Source of the DNA: an uncultured Cryomorphaceae bacterium
Lineage (GTDB): Bacteria > Bacteroidota > Bacteroidia > Flavobacteriales > Schleiferiaceae
Assembly (NCBI GenBank): GCA_937120475.1
Contig: CAKZJV010000007.1
Coordinates: forward strand, 62,001-126,000
Length of the DNA: 64,000 nucleotides
Direction: 5' to 3'
The position numbers and the translations under genes are program-made. The notes beneath the pieces are model-generated. The model was not told the DNA's origin, made no database searches, and was given only the letters and a program-made list of their open reading frames with translations. Positions 8,830 through 18,039 of the stretch are shown here, piece after piece (the stretch's first letter is position 1; each line of letters begins with the position of its first letter).

Positions 8830-9546
8830 TTGTTAAAAATTCGCGCATACCGGGCCATAGACGACATACAATCGTGTGAAAAATACGCGATAGGACATGA
8901 GAATGTACTGAAAAGCTATGGAATAACAAAAGTTACTTCAGCCAATTACGAATGGTTTTACAATCCGGAGGTTTATGTGATTGCAGTGGAATCTGAAGAC
9001 GAAGTTTTAGGAGGAGCCCGTATTCATGGCTCCGGAGGAAACCAGCCTCTACCTATCGAAGAGGCTATTGGCTACATGGACCCCGGTATTTATGAACTGG
9101 TTCGTAATTTTAAAAAGGAAAAAACCGGTGAGTTATGTGGTTTGTGGAACTCACGAGCTATTGCCGGAAAGGGTATAAGTGTAATTTTGACAAAAGCTTG
9201 TGTGGCAAAAGTTGGAGTAGCCATTGCAAATGTTTTGGAACTACGCAGTTTGTTCGTATTATGCGCCCCCTATACGGTGAAAATGGTGGAAGACGTAGGT
9301 TTTGAAATTATTCCTACACTGGGTGATCAGGGAACCTTTCCTTACCCCAAAGAAGACATGATCGCTACAGCGTTGATGATTAAAGACGTAGCAGGACTAA
9401 GCCAGGCGGATGAAACAAAAAGGAAGGACATATTCGACCTTAGGCATGAGCCCCGGCAAATTCGCAAAGAGGAGGGAACACAGGGTTTACTGGACATAGA
9501 ATACGATTTATATATACCCCAGCTCGATGAAGATGAGCAAAATTAG
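8830..9546 (+). CDS. GNAT/autoinducer-synthase-like acyltransferase (tentative)
   Basis: A protein of about 238 residues. The N-terminal part (EDEVLGGARIHGSGG) and central part (GLWNSRAIAGKGIS, then FVLCAPYTVKMVEDVGFE) resemble GNAT-fold N-acyltransferases: a beta-strand exposing a conserved Arg, a Gly-rich pantetheine-like loop, then a VGF/E strand. No ATG is available: TTG at 8830 is the likely start, with ATT at 8815 as the alternative after an in-frame stop at 8809. It lies between an E1/nitroreductase fusion and a sensor kinase, so it may modify a small molecule made by the cluster. The assignment rests on pattern only. Confidence 0.5.
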   Translation: MLKIRAYRAIDDIQSCEKYAIGHENVLKSYGITKVTSANYEWFYNPEVYVIAVESEDEVLGGARIHGSGGNQPLPIEEAIGYMDPGIYELVRNFKKEKTGELCGLWNSRAIAGKGISVILTKACVAKVGVAIANVLELRSLFVLCAPYTVKMVEDVGFEIIPTLGDQGTFPYPKEDMIATALMIKDVAGLSQADETKRKDIFDLRHEPRQIRKEEGTQGLLDIEYDLYIPQLDEDEQN

Positions 9547-11689
9547 TTACCAGCTGATTTTTATTTACTGTTTAACCTTAATCTTTAGCCCGGGGATGCA
9601 AGCCCAGGTTAATGTCGGTTCTGAAAAATTAGCCAACATTGGTAAGCAACTATATCAGTCCACTGACAGTAGCTGTGCTTCTATAGAGGAAATAATTAGT
9701 TCCGAATTTGAGCAGGGCGAGGTTCAGGTACCTCTATTTGACGGTTCAGCCTCCTGTTTATGGTTTCGTTTGCCGGTTGCCAATAACTCAGGTGAAGATC
9801 AATTACTCTTAGAGATATATAACCCGTCCATCGACCTGGTAGAACTCTACTACCTCAACCAAAGTGGTAAATGGGTTTCCGAAGCACAGGGTCGAAATAT
9901 TCCCATTAAGGAGTGGGATTTTTCATTGCCCAATATCATTTTTGAGTTGGATATTGAGAATGGCAGCAGTAAAGACTACTATCTTAAGGTGTCCAACCCC
10001 GAGCAATTCAGCCTTCCTGTAAACATTGGGTTGAAGGATGAGGTAATGATTACCAGCTATCGCGACCAGATACTTTTTGGTCTGTATGCGGGAATCATGA
10101 TTGCCCTTTTCCTGTATAACATCTTCATTTACTTTTCAGTAAGGGACCGCAGTTACATTTATTACGTGGCCCATACCCTTTTTGTGCTGCTTACCCAGGC
10201 TTCGGCTTTCGGTTTTGCTTACTTGTACCTGTGGCCTAACAACAGTTGGCTGGCCCAACACAGTTTTGTGTTGTTTACTTGCCTGGTAACCCTGGTGGGT
10301 ATCCGTTTCTTTTTTGAATTTTTAAAGGTTAAAACCTATTTACCCCGTTTTTACGTGTTTTTCAGGGTTGCGGAGGTGATATACCTCATTATTATGATAG
10401 TGGATATCATAGACCTTCGAAACCTTTCCTACCAAATGCTTTTTCCTTTACAAGGAATTATTGTGATCAGCATTTTCACGGCATCTCTTATGATTTTAAG
10501 GATGGGATATCAACCTGCCAAAATATACGTACTGAGTTGGAGTGTGCTTTTAATTGGGGTGCTGGTATATACCCTTAAAGATTTCAATATCCTTCCTTAT
10601 AACTATTTTACCGTCCATACCATCCAGATTGGGTCGGCACTGGAGGCCGTGTTACTTTCTTTCGCACTGGCCGATAAGATTAATATTCTAAAGCGGGAAA
10701 AGGAAGAATCGCAACTGGAAGCACTGCGTGTTTCAAGGGAAAATGAAAAGATTATACGGGAACAAAACGTGGTTTTGGAACAAAGGGTTTTGGAGCGAAC
10801 CATGGAGTTGCAGGAAGCCAACGAAGAATTACAAGTTACCCTGGCGAACTTGAAAGATACCCAAACCCAACTGGTGGATGCCGAAAAAATGGCATCACTC
10901 GGTCAGCTTACGGCCGGTATTGCCCATGAGATTAACAATCCTATCAATTTTGTGACTTCCAACATTGCTCCATTGCGGAGAGACCTTGTAGAGATCTATG
11001 AAATTGTAGATACCTATGCCTCCGTTTCCCTGGAGAATGCCAGGGCCGGGTTGGAGAAGGCTCATGCCTTACAGGAAGAGTATGACTTTGAGTATTTAAA
11101 GGAGGAAATAGAATCACTGGTAGATGGAATTTCAGATGGAGCCACCCGTACCTCCGAAATTGTAAAAGGATTACGTACCTTTAGTCGGCTTGATGAAGAT
11201 GATATCAAGCAAATCAATGTTGCTGAAGGCATTGAAAGTACCCTGGTCCTGCTTCGTAATAAAACCAAAGACATTGTTGAGGTGGAGACCGACTATGAGC
11301 CCGGAATACCTGAAATAGAGTGCTATCCGGGTAAACTGAACCAGGTTTTTATGAATATCTTATCAAACGGTATTTACGCTGTAAATAATAAGAGGTATGA
11401 GGAGGGCGAAAAACCTACCCTCAGCATTAAAACCCGTAAAGCAGAGGGTAGTAGGGTGAGTGTACACCTGGCCGATAATGGCATCGGTATGAATGAGGAA
11501 ACTCAAAAGAAAATTTTCGAACCATTTTTTACTACAAAGGACGTAGGTGAAGGAACCGGTCTCGGTATGTCTATTGTGTTCAAAATAATTGAAAAGCACA
11601 ATGGAACAATCAGTGTAAACAGTACGCCCGGTGTAGGAACTGAATTTATAATAACTTTGCCTATGAGCCAGCCAAACTCATCTGAATGA
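9527..11689 (+). CDS. 7TMR-DISM sensor histidine kinase
   Basis: A 720-residue membrane kinase. Signal peptide (1-26), an extracellular 7TMR-DISMED2-like beta domain (about 40-175), seven transmembrane helices (about 185-385), a coiled coil (about 392-455), a HisKA domain with phospho-His467 in GIAHEINNPINF, and a HATPase domain with N-box (NGIYAV), G1 (DNGIGM) and G2 (GTGLGMSIV) boxes. The extracellular DISMED2 class is thought to bind carbohydrates or other small ligands. The ATG lies 20 bases inside the acyltransferase gene and the stop overlaps the next gene by 4 bases (ATGA), so synthesis of enzyme and sensor is coupled. Confidence 0.9.
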   Translation: MKMSKISYQLIFIYCLTLIFSPGMQAQVNVGSEKLANIGKQLYQSTDSSCASIEEIISSEFEQGEVQVPLFDGSASCLWFRLPVANNSGEDQLLLEIYNPSIDLVELYYLNQSGKWVSEAQGRNIPIKEWDFSLPNIIFELDIENGSSKDYYLKVSNPEQFSLPVNIGLKDEVMITSYRDQILFGLYAGIMIALFLYNIFIYFSVRDRSYIYYVAHTLFVLLTQASAFGFAYLYLWPNNSWLAQHSFVLFTCLVTLVGIRFFFEFLKVKTYLPRFYVFFRVAEVIYLIIMIVDIIDLRNLSYQMLFPLQGIIVISIFTASLMILRMGYQPAKIYVLSWSVLLIGVLVYTLKDFNILPYNYFTVHTIQIGSALEAVLLSFALADKINILKREKEESQLEALRVSRENEKIIREQNVVLEQRVLERTMELQEANEELQVTLANLKDTQTQLVDAEKMASLGQLTAGIAHEINNPINFVTSNIAPLRRDLVEIYEIVDTYASVSLENARAGLEKAHALQEEYDFEYLKEEIESLVDGISDGATRTSEIVKGLRTFSRLDEDDIKQINVAEGIESTLVLLRNKTKDIVEVETDYEPGIPEIECYPGKLNQVFMNILSNGIYAVNNKRYEEGEKPTLSIKTRKAEGSRVSVHLADNGIGMNEETQKKIFEPFFTTKDVGEGTGLGMSIVFKIIEKHNGTISVNSTPGVGTEFIITLPMSQPNSSE

Positions 11690-12789
11690 CCACCTCTACA
11701 CAATCAAAAAAGCATATTAAGGTATTGTACCTCGATGATGAGGACAATAACTTAAGGTCGTTTAAAGCAGCTTTCAGGAGGGAATACGACATTTACACGG
11801 CCAACACTTCGGAACAGGCTTATGAAGTAATTAAATCGGTAAAGCCCCAGGTGATTTTTTCTGACCAGAGGATGCCTGTAACTACCGGTGTTGATTTTTT
11901 CAATGCCGTAAGGCAAATATTCCCTGAGCCTGTTAGGATATTAATAACCGGTTACACCGATATTAACGATATCATAGAGGCTATTAACAAGGGGCATATC
12001 TACCGCTACATTACCAAACCCTGGAATGAGCATGAAATAAGGGTAGCCATTGATAATGCCTACGACCTTTACCTTACCCGAAGAAAACTGGAAAATAAGG
12101 TGGAGGAACTGGAAAAGATCAACCACGAATTAAGCCGCTTTATTTACAGTGCCTCGCATGACCTTCGCGCTCCCTTAGCAACCTCATTGGGGGTGATAAG
12201 GGTAGCTAACCATGAGGTAACCGATCCATTGGCGAAAGACTATTTTGAAAAAATAGAGAAGAGCGTAAAAAAACTGGACGTATTCGTTCACCATATTATC
12301 GATTATTACAAGAATGCAAAAAAGGAGGAAGACATTCACGAAATTCAATTCGATAATGTGCTGGAGGAAGTTATTGAGACTGTGAAAAGTGGGCTGGGTA
12401 CCGCTGAACCACACATTGAATGGGAAGTGGACCAGGACAATAAATTCATTGGGGATGAATTTCGTTTACGTATCATTTTAAGCCATCTTATCAGCAATGC
12501 CATAAAATTCAAGCGCAGGGATCAGGAAGAAGCTAGAGTTGATATAGCCATTAAATCAGACCTGGAACAAGCGGTAATTATGGTTAAAGATGCCGGAATG
12601 GGAATATTGGAAGAACATATTCATAAGGTGTTCCATATGTTCTTTAAATCCAATGATGAACGTACCGGATCGGGGATAGGCCTTTATATTGTAAAGGAGG
12701 CTTTAAATAAAATGGGAGGTTCCATATCCGTACAATCCAAGCCCAGCTCAGGAACCGTTTTTACCATTGAAATTCCCAATAAGTTATGA
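11686..12789 (+). CDS. response regulator receiver-histidine kinase hybrid
   Basis: A 367-residue soluble protein. The N-terminal receiver has Asp60 in VIFSDQRMP, the acidic residues in YLDDED and Lys in YITKPW. A short coiled coil leads to a HisKA domain (His158 in SASHDLRAP) and a HATPase domain (KDAGMGI, GSGIGLYIV). With an RR at the front and kinase at the back it can take a phosphate from the membrane kinase and pass signals on to the small receiver encoded next. It overlaps both neighbours by 4 bases (ATGA). Its receiver is a close paralogue of the protein encoded at 5951-6412. Confidence 0.9.
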   Translation: MTTSTQSKKHIKVLYLDDEDNNLRSFKAAFRREYDIYTANTSEQAYEVIKSVKPQVIFSDQRMPVTTGVDFFNAVRQIFPEPVRILITGYTDINDIIEAINKGHIYRYITKPWNEHEIRVAIDNAYDLYLTRRKLENKVEELEKINHELSRFIYSASHDLRAPLATSLGVIRVANHEVTDPLAKDYFEKIEKSVKKLDVFVHHIIDYYKNAKKEEDIHEIQFDNVLEEVIETVKSGLGTAEPHIEWEVDQDNKFIGDEFRLRIILSHLISNAIKFKRRDQEEARVDIAIKSDLEQAVIMVKDAGMGILEEHIHKVFHMFFKSNDERTGSGIGLYIVKEALNKMGGSISVQSKPSSGTVFTIEIPNKL

Positions 12790-13190
12790 GCGATGCCCTC
12801 GTGGACATAATTATGATTGTAGATGATAATCCAACGGATAGGTTCGTCCACAAGAAGTTATTGGAAATCCACAACATTGCCGGCAAGATTATGGAATTTG
12901 AATCCGGAAAAACGGCCTTACAATATCTTAAGACTACCGAAAATCCGGATGAAATGCCGGATATTATCCTGCTCGATATCATGATGCCGGAAATGGATGG
13001 TTTCGACTTTATGGTGCATTTCAATAATCTTCTCGATCGCTTCCCCAAGGTGGCGGATGTGTATATGCTCAGCTCCACGGACGATGAAAAAGATATTCAA
13101 CGGGTTCGGAACAATCCACTGGTTAAAAAGATGCTCCGAAAACCTTTTGCCCCTGATGCCTTTAAAAAGGCTATTAAAACTCAGACTTGA
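12786..13190 (+). CDS. CheY-like response regulator
   Basis: A 134-residue stand-alone receiver domain. The acidic pair is in IVDDNPTD, phosphoacceptor Asp64 is in [12 protein letters not shown], the conserved Ser is in MLSSTDDE and Lys is in LRKPFAPD. There is no output domain, so it likely works by protein contact or as an Asp in a phosphorelay. It is the last gene of the coupled chain (ATGA overlap with the hybrid kinase) and its 3' end overlaps convergent prfC by 17 bases. Confidence 0.9.
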   Translation: MSDALVDIIMIVDDNPTDRFVHKKLLEIHNIAGKIMEFESGKTALQYLKTTENPDEMPDIILLDIMMPEMDGFDFMVHFNNLLDRFPKVADVYMLSSTDDEKDIQRVRNNPLVKKMLRKPFAPDAFKKAIKTQT

Positions 13191-14757
13191 GGTGGAACTT
13201 TAGCTGATCGAATTTTTCACGGGCCATATTCAGGCTAAAAGAAGAGTCGGCTAAAAAAACCAAACGATCAAACTTATCACGTGCGAGGTATCGGGATTTT
13301 AAGCGCCTGAATTCCGCCAGTTGCTCTTCATTGTTGGATTCCACCCAACAAGCTTTATACGCCTGATAGTTTTCGTAGGTACACTTGGCACCATACTCAT
13401 GCTCCAGGCGGTATTGTATAACCTCGTACTGTAAGGCCCCAACCGTACCAATAATCTTTCTTCCGTTATTTTCAAGTGTAAAAAGCTGTGCCACCCCTTC
13501 ATCCATCAGTTGATCGATGCCCTTATTCAATTGCTTGGCTTTCATGGGATCGGCATTGTTGATAAACCGGAAATGCTCGGGCGAAAAGCTGGGAATGCCT
13601 TTAAACTCCAGTTGTTCACCGGAAGTAAGGGTGTCGCCAATGCGAAAATTACCAGTGTCGTGCAAGCCTACTATATCACCAGGAAAAGCTTCGTCCACCA
13701 CACTTTTTTTAGAAGCCATAAAAGCAGTGGGATTGCTAAAACGGAGGTCTTTATTAATTCGGGTATGGCGATAAGCCGTGTTCCTTTCGAATTTTCCGGA
13801 AACAATTTTAAGGAATGCCAGGCGATCGCGGTGCTTGGGATCCATATTGGCATGAATCTTAAAAACAAAACCGGAAAACACGGTCTCGGCCGGTTTTACT
13901 AACCGTTGTTCAGCGGCTTTAGGTAGTGGCTCGGGTGCAATTTCCACAAAGCAGTTGAGCAATTCCTGTACACCAAAGTTATTAAGGGCACTACCAAAAA
14001 ACACCGGAGAGAGCTGGCCTTTCAGGTAGCTTTCACGGTTAAACTCCGGGTAAACACCATCCACTAACTCAAAGTCTTCCCTTAGTTCAGTGGCGTATTC
14101 CTGGCCGATATATTGGTCAATGGCAGGGTCATCAAGCCCTTCGATTTTTATGCTTTGTGCTATCTTTTGCTTTTTTTGTTCAGTGTACAACTGCAGGTTC
14201 TGTTCCCATAAGTTATATATACCCTTAAAATCCTGGCCCATGCCAATGGGCCAACTAAGCGGGCACACCGTAAGGCCCAGCTTTTGCTCTATCTCGTCCA
14301 ATAGATCGTAAGCATCTTTACCTTCCCGGTCCAGCTTATTAATAAAAACTATTATAGGGGTATCGCGCATTCGGCAAACCTCTACCAGCTTTTCGGTTTG
14401 TGCTTCCACGCCTTTAGCCACATCAATTACCACAATAACACTATCTACAGCGGTAAGAGTGCGGTAGGTATCCTCGGCAAAATCCTGGTGACCGGGCGTA
14501 TCCAGAATATTTATTTTTTTGGAGCGGTACTCAAAACCCATTACCGAAGTAGCTACGGAAATACCCCTTTGCCGTTCGATTTCCATAAAGTCGGAGGTAG
14601 CTCCCTTTTTTACCTTATTGGATTTTACTGCACCGGCCTCCTGTATGGCACCACCGTATAGCAATAGCTTTTCGGTAAGCGTAGTCTTTCCTGCATCAGG
14701 ATGGGAAATGATGCCGAAAGTCCTTCTTTTCTTGATTTCTTCTTGAATGCTACTCAT
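13174..14757 (-). CDS. prfC: peptide chain release factor 3
   Basis: A translation GTPase that recycles RF1/RF2 after termination. G1 motif [15 protein letters not shown]2 region with [11 protein letters not shown]3 DTPGHQDF and G4 NKLDRE are all present, followed by the RF3 C-terminal domains. The frame extends upstream to an ATG at 14769, but the second Met at 14757 ([15 protein letters not shown]) gives the family's usual N-terminus and is preferred. Full length (527 residues) matches known RF3. Convergent with the signalling cluster. Confidence 0.95.
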   Translation of the reverse strand: MSSIQEEIKKRRTFGIISHPDAGKTTLTEKLLLYGGAIQEAGAVKSNKVKKGATSDFMEIERQRGISVATSVMGFEYRSKKINILDTPGHQDFAEDTYRTLTAVDSVIVVIDVAKGVEAQTEKLVEVCRMRDTPIIVFINKLDREGKDAYDLLDEIEQKLGLTVCPLSWPIGMGQDFKGIYNLWEQNLQLYTEQKKQKIAQSIKIEGLDDPAIDQYIGQEYATELREDFELVDGVYPEFNRESYLKGQLSPVFFGSALNNFGVQELLNCFVEIAPEPLPKAAEQRLVKPAETVFSGFVFKIHANMDPKHRDRLAFLKIVSGKFERNTAYRHTRINKDLRFSNPTAFMASKKSVVDEAFPGDIVGLHDTGNFRIGDTLTSGEQLEFKGIPSFSPEHFRFINNADPMKAKQLNKGIDQLMDEGVAQLFTLENNGRKIIGTVGALQYEVIQYRLEHEYGAKCTYENYQAYKACWVESNNEEQLAEFRRLKSRYLARDKFDRLVFLADSSFSLNMAREKFDQLKFHLKSEF

Positions 14758-14782
14758 AAAGGGCGGCAAATGTACTAACTAG

Positions 14783-14811
14783 TTGTAGTATTACCATTTT
14801 TTGTAAATTTG
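14783..14811 (+). promoter_or_regulatory. Bacteroidota-type promoter for the MerR/CarH-like gene
   Basis: TTG at 14783-14785, an 18-base spacer, then TAAATTTG at 14804-14811, an exact match to the Bacteroidota -7 consensus TAnnTTTG. It lies about 100 bases upstream of the ATG at 14914, giving a long leader that contains a GGAGGGAG/CTCCCC pair and could be a self-regulation region. No mapping data; assigned by pattern. Confidence 0.5.
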
Positions 14812-14913
14812 TTGAAGTTTTCTTAAAAGAAATTGAACAAACCGATTTTACCGAGGTTCTTTTATAAGGAGGGAGTAAATCAACTCCCCTTGTGTTGAAT
14901 TGGAAAGAGGGGT

Positions 14914-15801
14914 ATGGAGTCAAAGTATTCGATAAAAGATTTAGAGCAGCTATCAGGCATCAAAGCCCACACCTTAAGGGCATGGGAGCAACGGTACAGT
15001 TTGATAGAGCCCCTCCGTACCGAAACAAACATCCGCTATTACGTGGATGAGCACCTTAAAAAAATCCTGAATATTGCTGTTCTTGTTAAAAGCGGGATGC
15101 GCATCAGCAAGGTAGCAGAGTTATCATCGGAAGAGCTGCGAACTGCGGTTATTGATGCAGGCAGGTATCAAGGCAACTACGATAGTCAGATCAATGCGAT
15201 GAAGATATCCATGATGGAATATGATGAATATCTTTTCGAATCCATTTTTAATAAGTGCTTAATACAATTTGGTACCGAAGAAACGCTTACGCGAATTGTC
15301 GGAGCCTTTATCCAGCAGGTAGGTCTGCTTTGGCAGGCCGGTGCTATCAACATCAGCAACGAGCATTTTATTTCCAACCTCATCAAGCAAAAGCTTTTTT
15401 CGATTATTGATCAAACCATGTTGCCCAATCCTAAGCAGGGCAAGAGTTACGTGTTATATCTGCCAGCTGATGAGCTTCACGAGCTAGGTTTGTTATACCT
15501 CTATTACTTTCTCAAAAAGCAGGGGCACCGGGTTATTTACCTGGGGCAATCCGTTCCCATTGAATACGTAAAGGAGGTAGCAGAGAAAACACATATCGAT
15601 CAGTTTATTTCCATTTTTACCACCCGGCCCCATTTCGAGGAATTCGATCTTTATTTCGACCGTGTCGGTGAAATGTTCGATCCTAAGAACTATAAATTCT
15701 TCATTACAGGGCTACAGGTAAGCCAGTACGATGGCAAGAAAGTGCCGAAGTACATAGAGATGAGCCCAGACCTGGAAACTCTCAAAAAGAATTTCATTTA
15801 A
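14914..15801 (+). CDS. MerR-family transcription factor with B12-binding domain (CarH/LitR-like photoreceptor)
   Basis: A 295-residue regulator. Residues 4-75 are a MerR winged helix (SIKDLEQLSGIKAHTLRAWEQRY). The C-terminal half is a methionine-synthase-type four-helix cap plus Rossmann cobalamin domain. The light-sensing signature W-x9-EH is intact: Trp140, Glu150, His151. The lower-ligand motif appears as ExHxxG with His189 (DELHELGL). In CarH proteins adenosylcobalamin keeps a tetramer on DNA in the dark and light releases it. Placed directly before an ECF sigma factor and the crt genes, it most likely represses them in the dark. The role is inferred by homology. Confidence 0.87.
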   Translation: MESKYSIKDLEQLSGIKAHTLRAWEQRYSLIEPLRTETNIRYYVDEHLKKILNIAVLVKSGMRISKVAELSSEELRTAVIDAGRYQGNYDSQINAMKISMMEYDEYLFESIFNKCLIQFGTEETLTRIVGAFIQQVGLLWQAGAINISNEHFISNLIKQKLFSIIDQTMLPNPKQGKSYVLYLPADELHELGLLYLYYFLKKQGHRVIYLGQSVPIEYVKEVAEKTHIDQFISIFTTRPHFEEFDLYFDRVGEMFDPKNYKFFITGLQVSQYDGKKVPKYIEMSPDLETLKKNFI

Positions 15802-15814
15802 CCTTTAACAAAAC

Positions 15815-15838
15815 GGTGAAGCTGTTCAGCTTGTAACC
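15815..15838 (+). terminator. probable intrinsic terminator after the MerR gene
   Basis: The stem AAGCTG (15819-15824) pairs with CAGCTT (15827-15832), with an outer GGT/ACC closing pair at 15815-15817 and 15836-15838. A T-rich run (TCTTTTTTT) begins about ten bases later. The loop is only two bases, so the fold may open slightly. It would separate the regulator from the sigma-factor transcript. Confidence 0.4.
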
Positions 15839-15937
15839 ATTTTAATCTTTTTTTAAATTTTGGAGCCAAAAGGTTTGTTTATCAGTTGCCTAAGACTGTG
15901 ACTTTTGCTATTGTATCGTAAAATACCTACAGAAAAG

Positions 15938-15968
15938 TTTGCAGATTTCGAATTGTTGTTTAACTTTG
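15938..15968 (+). promoter_or_regulatory. Bacteroidota-type promoter for the sigma factor/crt operon
   Basis: TTTG at 15938-15941, a 19-base spacer and TAACTTTG at 15961-15968, an exact TAnnTTTG match. The start codon of the sigma gene lies about 50 bases downstream. This is the likeliest target for the CarH-like repressor, although no clear operator palindrome was picked out. Confidence 0.55.
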
Positions 15969-16017
15969 ACTAAGATTTACTTAAACAAAATAACAAACAC
16001 CTCAAATTATTAACATC

Positions 16018-16521
16018 ATGTCAAAGTCAGAATTTGGAACACTGATTCTTTCGCACCAAAGCTTCTTGCAACAGCTAGCCATGAAATTGACCAAGAGCTT
16101 TGAAGATTCAAACGACCTCATGCAGGAAACTTATTTTAAAGCCTTAAAGAATAAGGACAAGTTTCAGGAAGGTACCAATATTAAAGGTTGGCTTTACACC
16201 ATAATGAAGAACACTTTTATTAATGCCTACCGTAAAAAGAAAAACCAGAACACCTTTGTTGACGAAACCGACAACAAGTACTTCATCAATATGGGTGAAA
16301 CGGAGAAATCCGTACAAACCGATTCCGTAGTGGATCGGGAATATATGATGAAGCAAATCAATTCGGTTGAGAAAACCTATGTAGAAACCTTCATGATGTA
16401 TTATAATGGGTATAAGTATGAAGAGATAGCCGAAATTCTTGAAATACCCTTAGGTACTGTAAAAAGTCGTATTTTCCTGGCTCGTAGGAAAATGATGGAC
16501 AAGTTGAAGGATTATCGCTAA
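16018..16521 (+). CDS. ECF-type RNA polymerase sigma factor
   Basis: A 167-residue sigma-70 family member with region 2 (residues about 10-80; DLMQETYFKALKNKD, then NIKGWLYTIMKNTFIN) and region 4 (about 110-165; YKYEEIAEILEIPLGTVKSRIF with the recognition helix). It has no extra C-terminal domain and no adjacent anti-sigma gene. It stands 24 bases before crtI and after a CarH-like gene, an order common to Bacteroidota carotenoid clusters, so it probably transcribes the crt genes. No Shine-Dalgarno site is obvious in the AT-rich leader. Confidence 0.92.
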   Translation: MSKSEFGTLILSHQSFLQQLAMKLTKSFEDSNDLMQETYFKALKNKDKFQEGTNIKGWLYTIMKNTFINAYRKKKNQNTFVDETDNKYFINMGETEKSVQTDSVVDREYMMKQINSVEKTYVETFMMYYNGYKYEEIAEILEIPLGTVKSRIFLARRKMMDKLKDYR

Positions 16522-16545
16522 CAAAAACCGAGGTAGTGTACTATA

Positions 16546-18039
16546 ATGAAAGGAAAGGTCATAGTAATCGGTTCGGGTTTCGCTGGCCTTTCGGCTGCTA
16601 CTTCGCTGGCTGAAAAAGGATTTCACGTACAAATATTAGAAAAGAATGACCAGCCCGGTGGACGGGCTCGGTCATTTTTTGAAGAGGGTTATACCTTTGA
16701 TATGGGCCCTAGTTGGTATTGGATGCCGGATGTTTTTGAATCCTATTTCAACCGTTTCGGGAAATCCGTATCAGATTATTACGATCTCATCCGTCTGGAC
16801 CCTTCGTACCGCGTGTACTACGGTGAGAATGATTACATGGATATACCGGCCTCACTCGAGGAGCTATACCAGATATTTGAGGAAATAGAAGCGGGTAGTG
16901 GTGCAAAACTCAAAAAATTCCTCTCCGAATCAGCTTACAAGTACGAGGTAGGAATACAAGACCTGGTGTATAAACCGGGTCGTAGCCTGCTGGAGTTTAT
17001 GGATTACCGGGTTATAAAGGGCTTTTTTCAATTGGACCTGCTGAAATCCATGCGCACTTACGTACACACCTATTTTAAAAATCCCCGGTTAAGGCAACTA
17101 ATGGAGTTTCCCATTTTATTTCTCGGTGGAACTCCCAAAAATACACCCGCCCTTTACAGCCTTATGAATTATGCGGATATGGCCCTGGGTACCTGGTATC
17201 CAAAGGGCGGTATGCATAAAATAGTGGAAGCCATGGTTTCGCTGGCGGAGGAAAAAGGAGTGGAAATTATTACCGAAGCCGAAGTTCTGAGCATTGAAGT
17301 GGGCTCCGGAAATACGGCTGAAAAAGTAGTGACCAAAAACGGTGAATATAAAGCCGATATAGTAGTAGCCGGGGCGGATTACCACCACGTAGAACAAAAG
17401 CTTTTACAACCGGATTACCGGAAATACTCCAAAGACTATTGGGACAATCGAAAAATGGCCCCCTCCAGCCTTATTTTTTACCTGGGTGTAGGCAAAAAAC
17501 TCAAAAACTTAGAGCATCACAATTTATTTTTTGATGAGGATTTTGATCAACACGCTCAAGACATATATGACCAGCCCAAGTGGCCTGGAAAACCCTTATT
17601 TTATGTTTCGGTTACTTCCAAAACCGATGACACCGCACCCGCTGGCTGTGAAAACTTGTTTATATTAATGCCTGTGGCTCCGGGACTTGAGGATGATCAC
17701 TTTACCCGTGAACGTTACTACGATATAATTATAAAGCGATTGGAGAAACTTACGAACCAGGATATTGCGGACTTCGTAAATTATAAGAAATCATACGCTC
17801 AATCTGATTTTATATCGGATTACCACGCTTTTAAAGGCAATGCCTATGGTTTAGCCAATACATTAAAACAAACAGCTATCTTAAAACCCTCATTAAAAAG
17901 CTCAAAAGTTCAAAACCTCTACTACACCGGTCAATTAACCGTGCCTGGTCCGGGAGTGCCCCCGGCCTTGATTTCAGGAGAAGTAGTTGCACGGGAGGTA
18001 CAAAAGGACTTTAGCCGTTCCAACAAGGTTGCCATATGA
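16546..18039 (+). CDS. crtI: phytoene desaturase (CrtI type)
   Basis: A 497-residue FAD-dependent desaturase converting phytoene to lycopene by successive dehydrogenations. The N-terminal dinucleotide site is VIVIGSGFAGLSAATSLAEK with Gly9-x-Gly11-xx-Gly14, followed by LEKNDQPGGRARS. The C-terminal carotenoid-oxidase signature includes NLYYTGQLTVPGPGVPPALISGE. Length is typical. It overlaps crtB by 4 bases (ATGA). Confidence 0.95.
   Translation: MKGKVIVIGSGFAGLSAATSLAEKGFHVQILEKNDQPGGRARSFFEEGYTFDMGPSWYWMPDVFESYFNRFGKSVSDYYDLIRLDPSYRVYYGENDYMDIPASLEELYQIFEEIEAGSGAKLKKFLSESAYKYEVGIQDLVYKPGRSLLEFMDYRVIKGFFQLDLLKSMRTYVHTYFKNPRLRQLMEFPILFLGGTPKNTPALYSLMNYADMALGTWYPKGGMHKIVEAMVSLAEEKGVEIITEAEVLSIEVGSGNTAEKVVTKNGEYKADIVVAGADYHHVEQKLLQPDYRKYSKDYWDNRKMAPSSLIFYLGVGKKLKNLEHHNLFFDEDFDQHAQDIYDQPKWPGKPLFYVSVTSKTDDTAPAGCENLFILMPVAPGLEDDHFTRERYYDIIIKRLEKLTNQDIADFVNYKKSYAQSDFISDYHAFKGNAYGLANTLKQTAILKPSLKSSKVQNLYYTGQLTVPGPGVPPALISGEVVAREVQKDFSRSNKVAI

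Noticed and set aside
12918-13100. Minus-strand 60-codon frame inside the CheY-like gene
   Set aside because: Antisense shadow of a conserved receiver domain.
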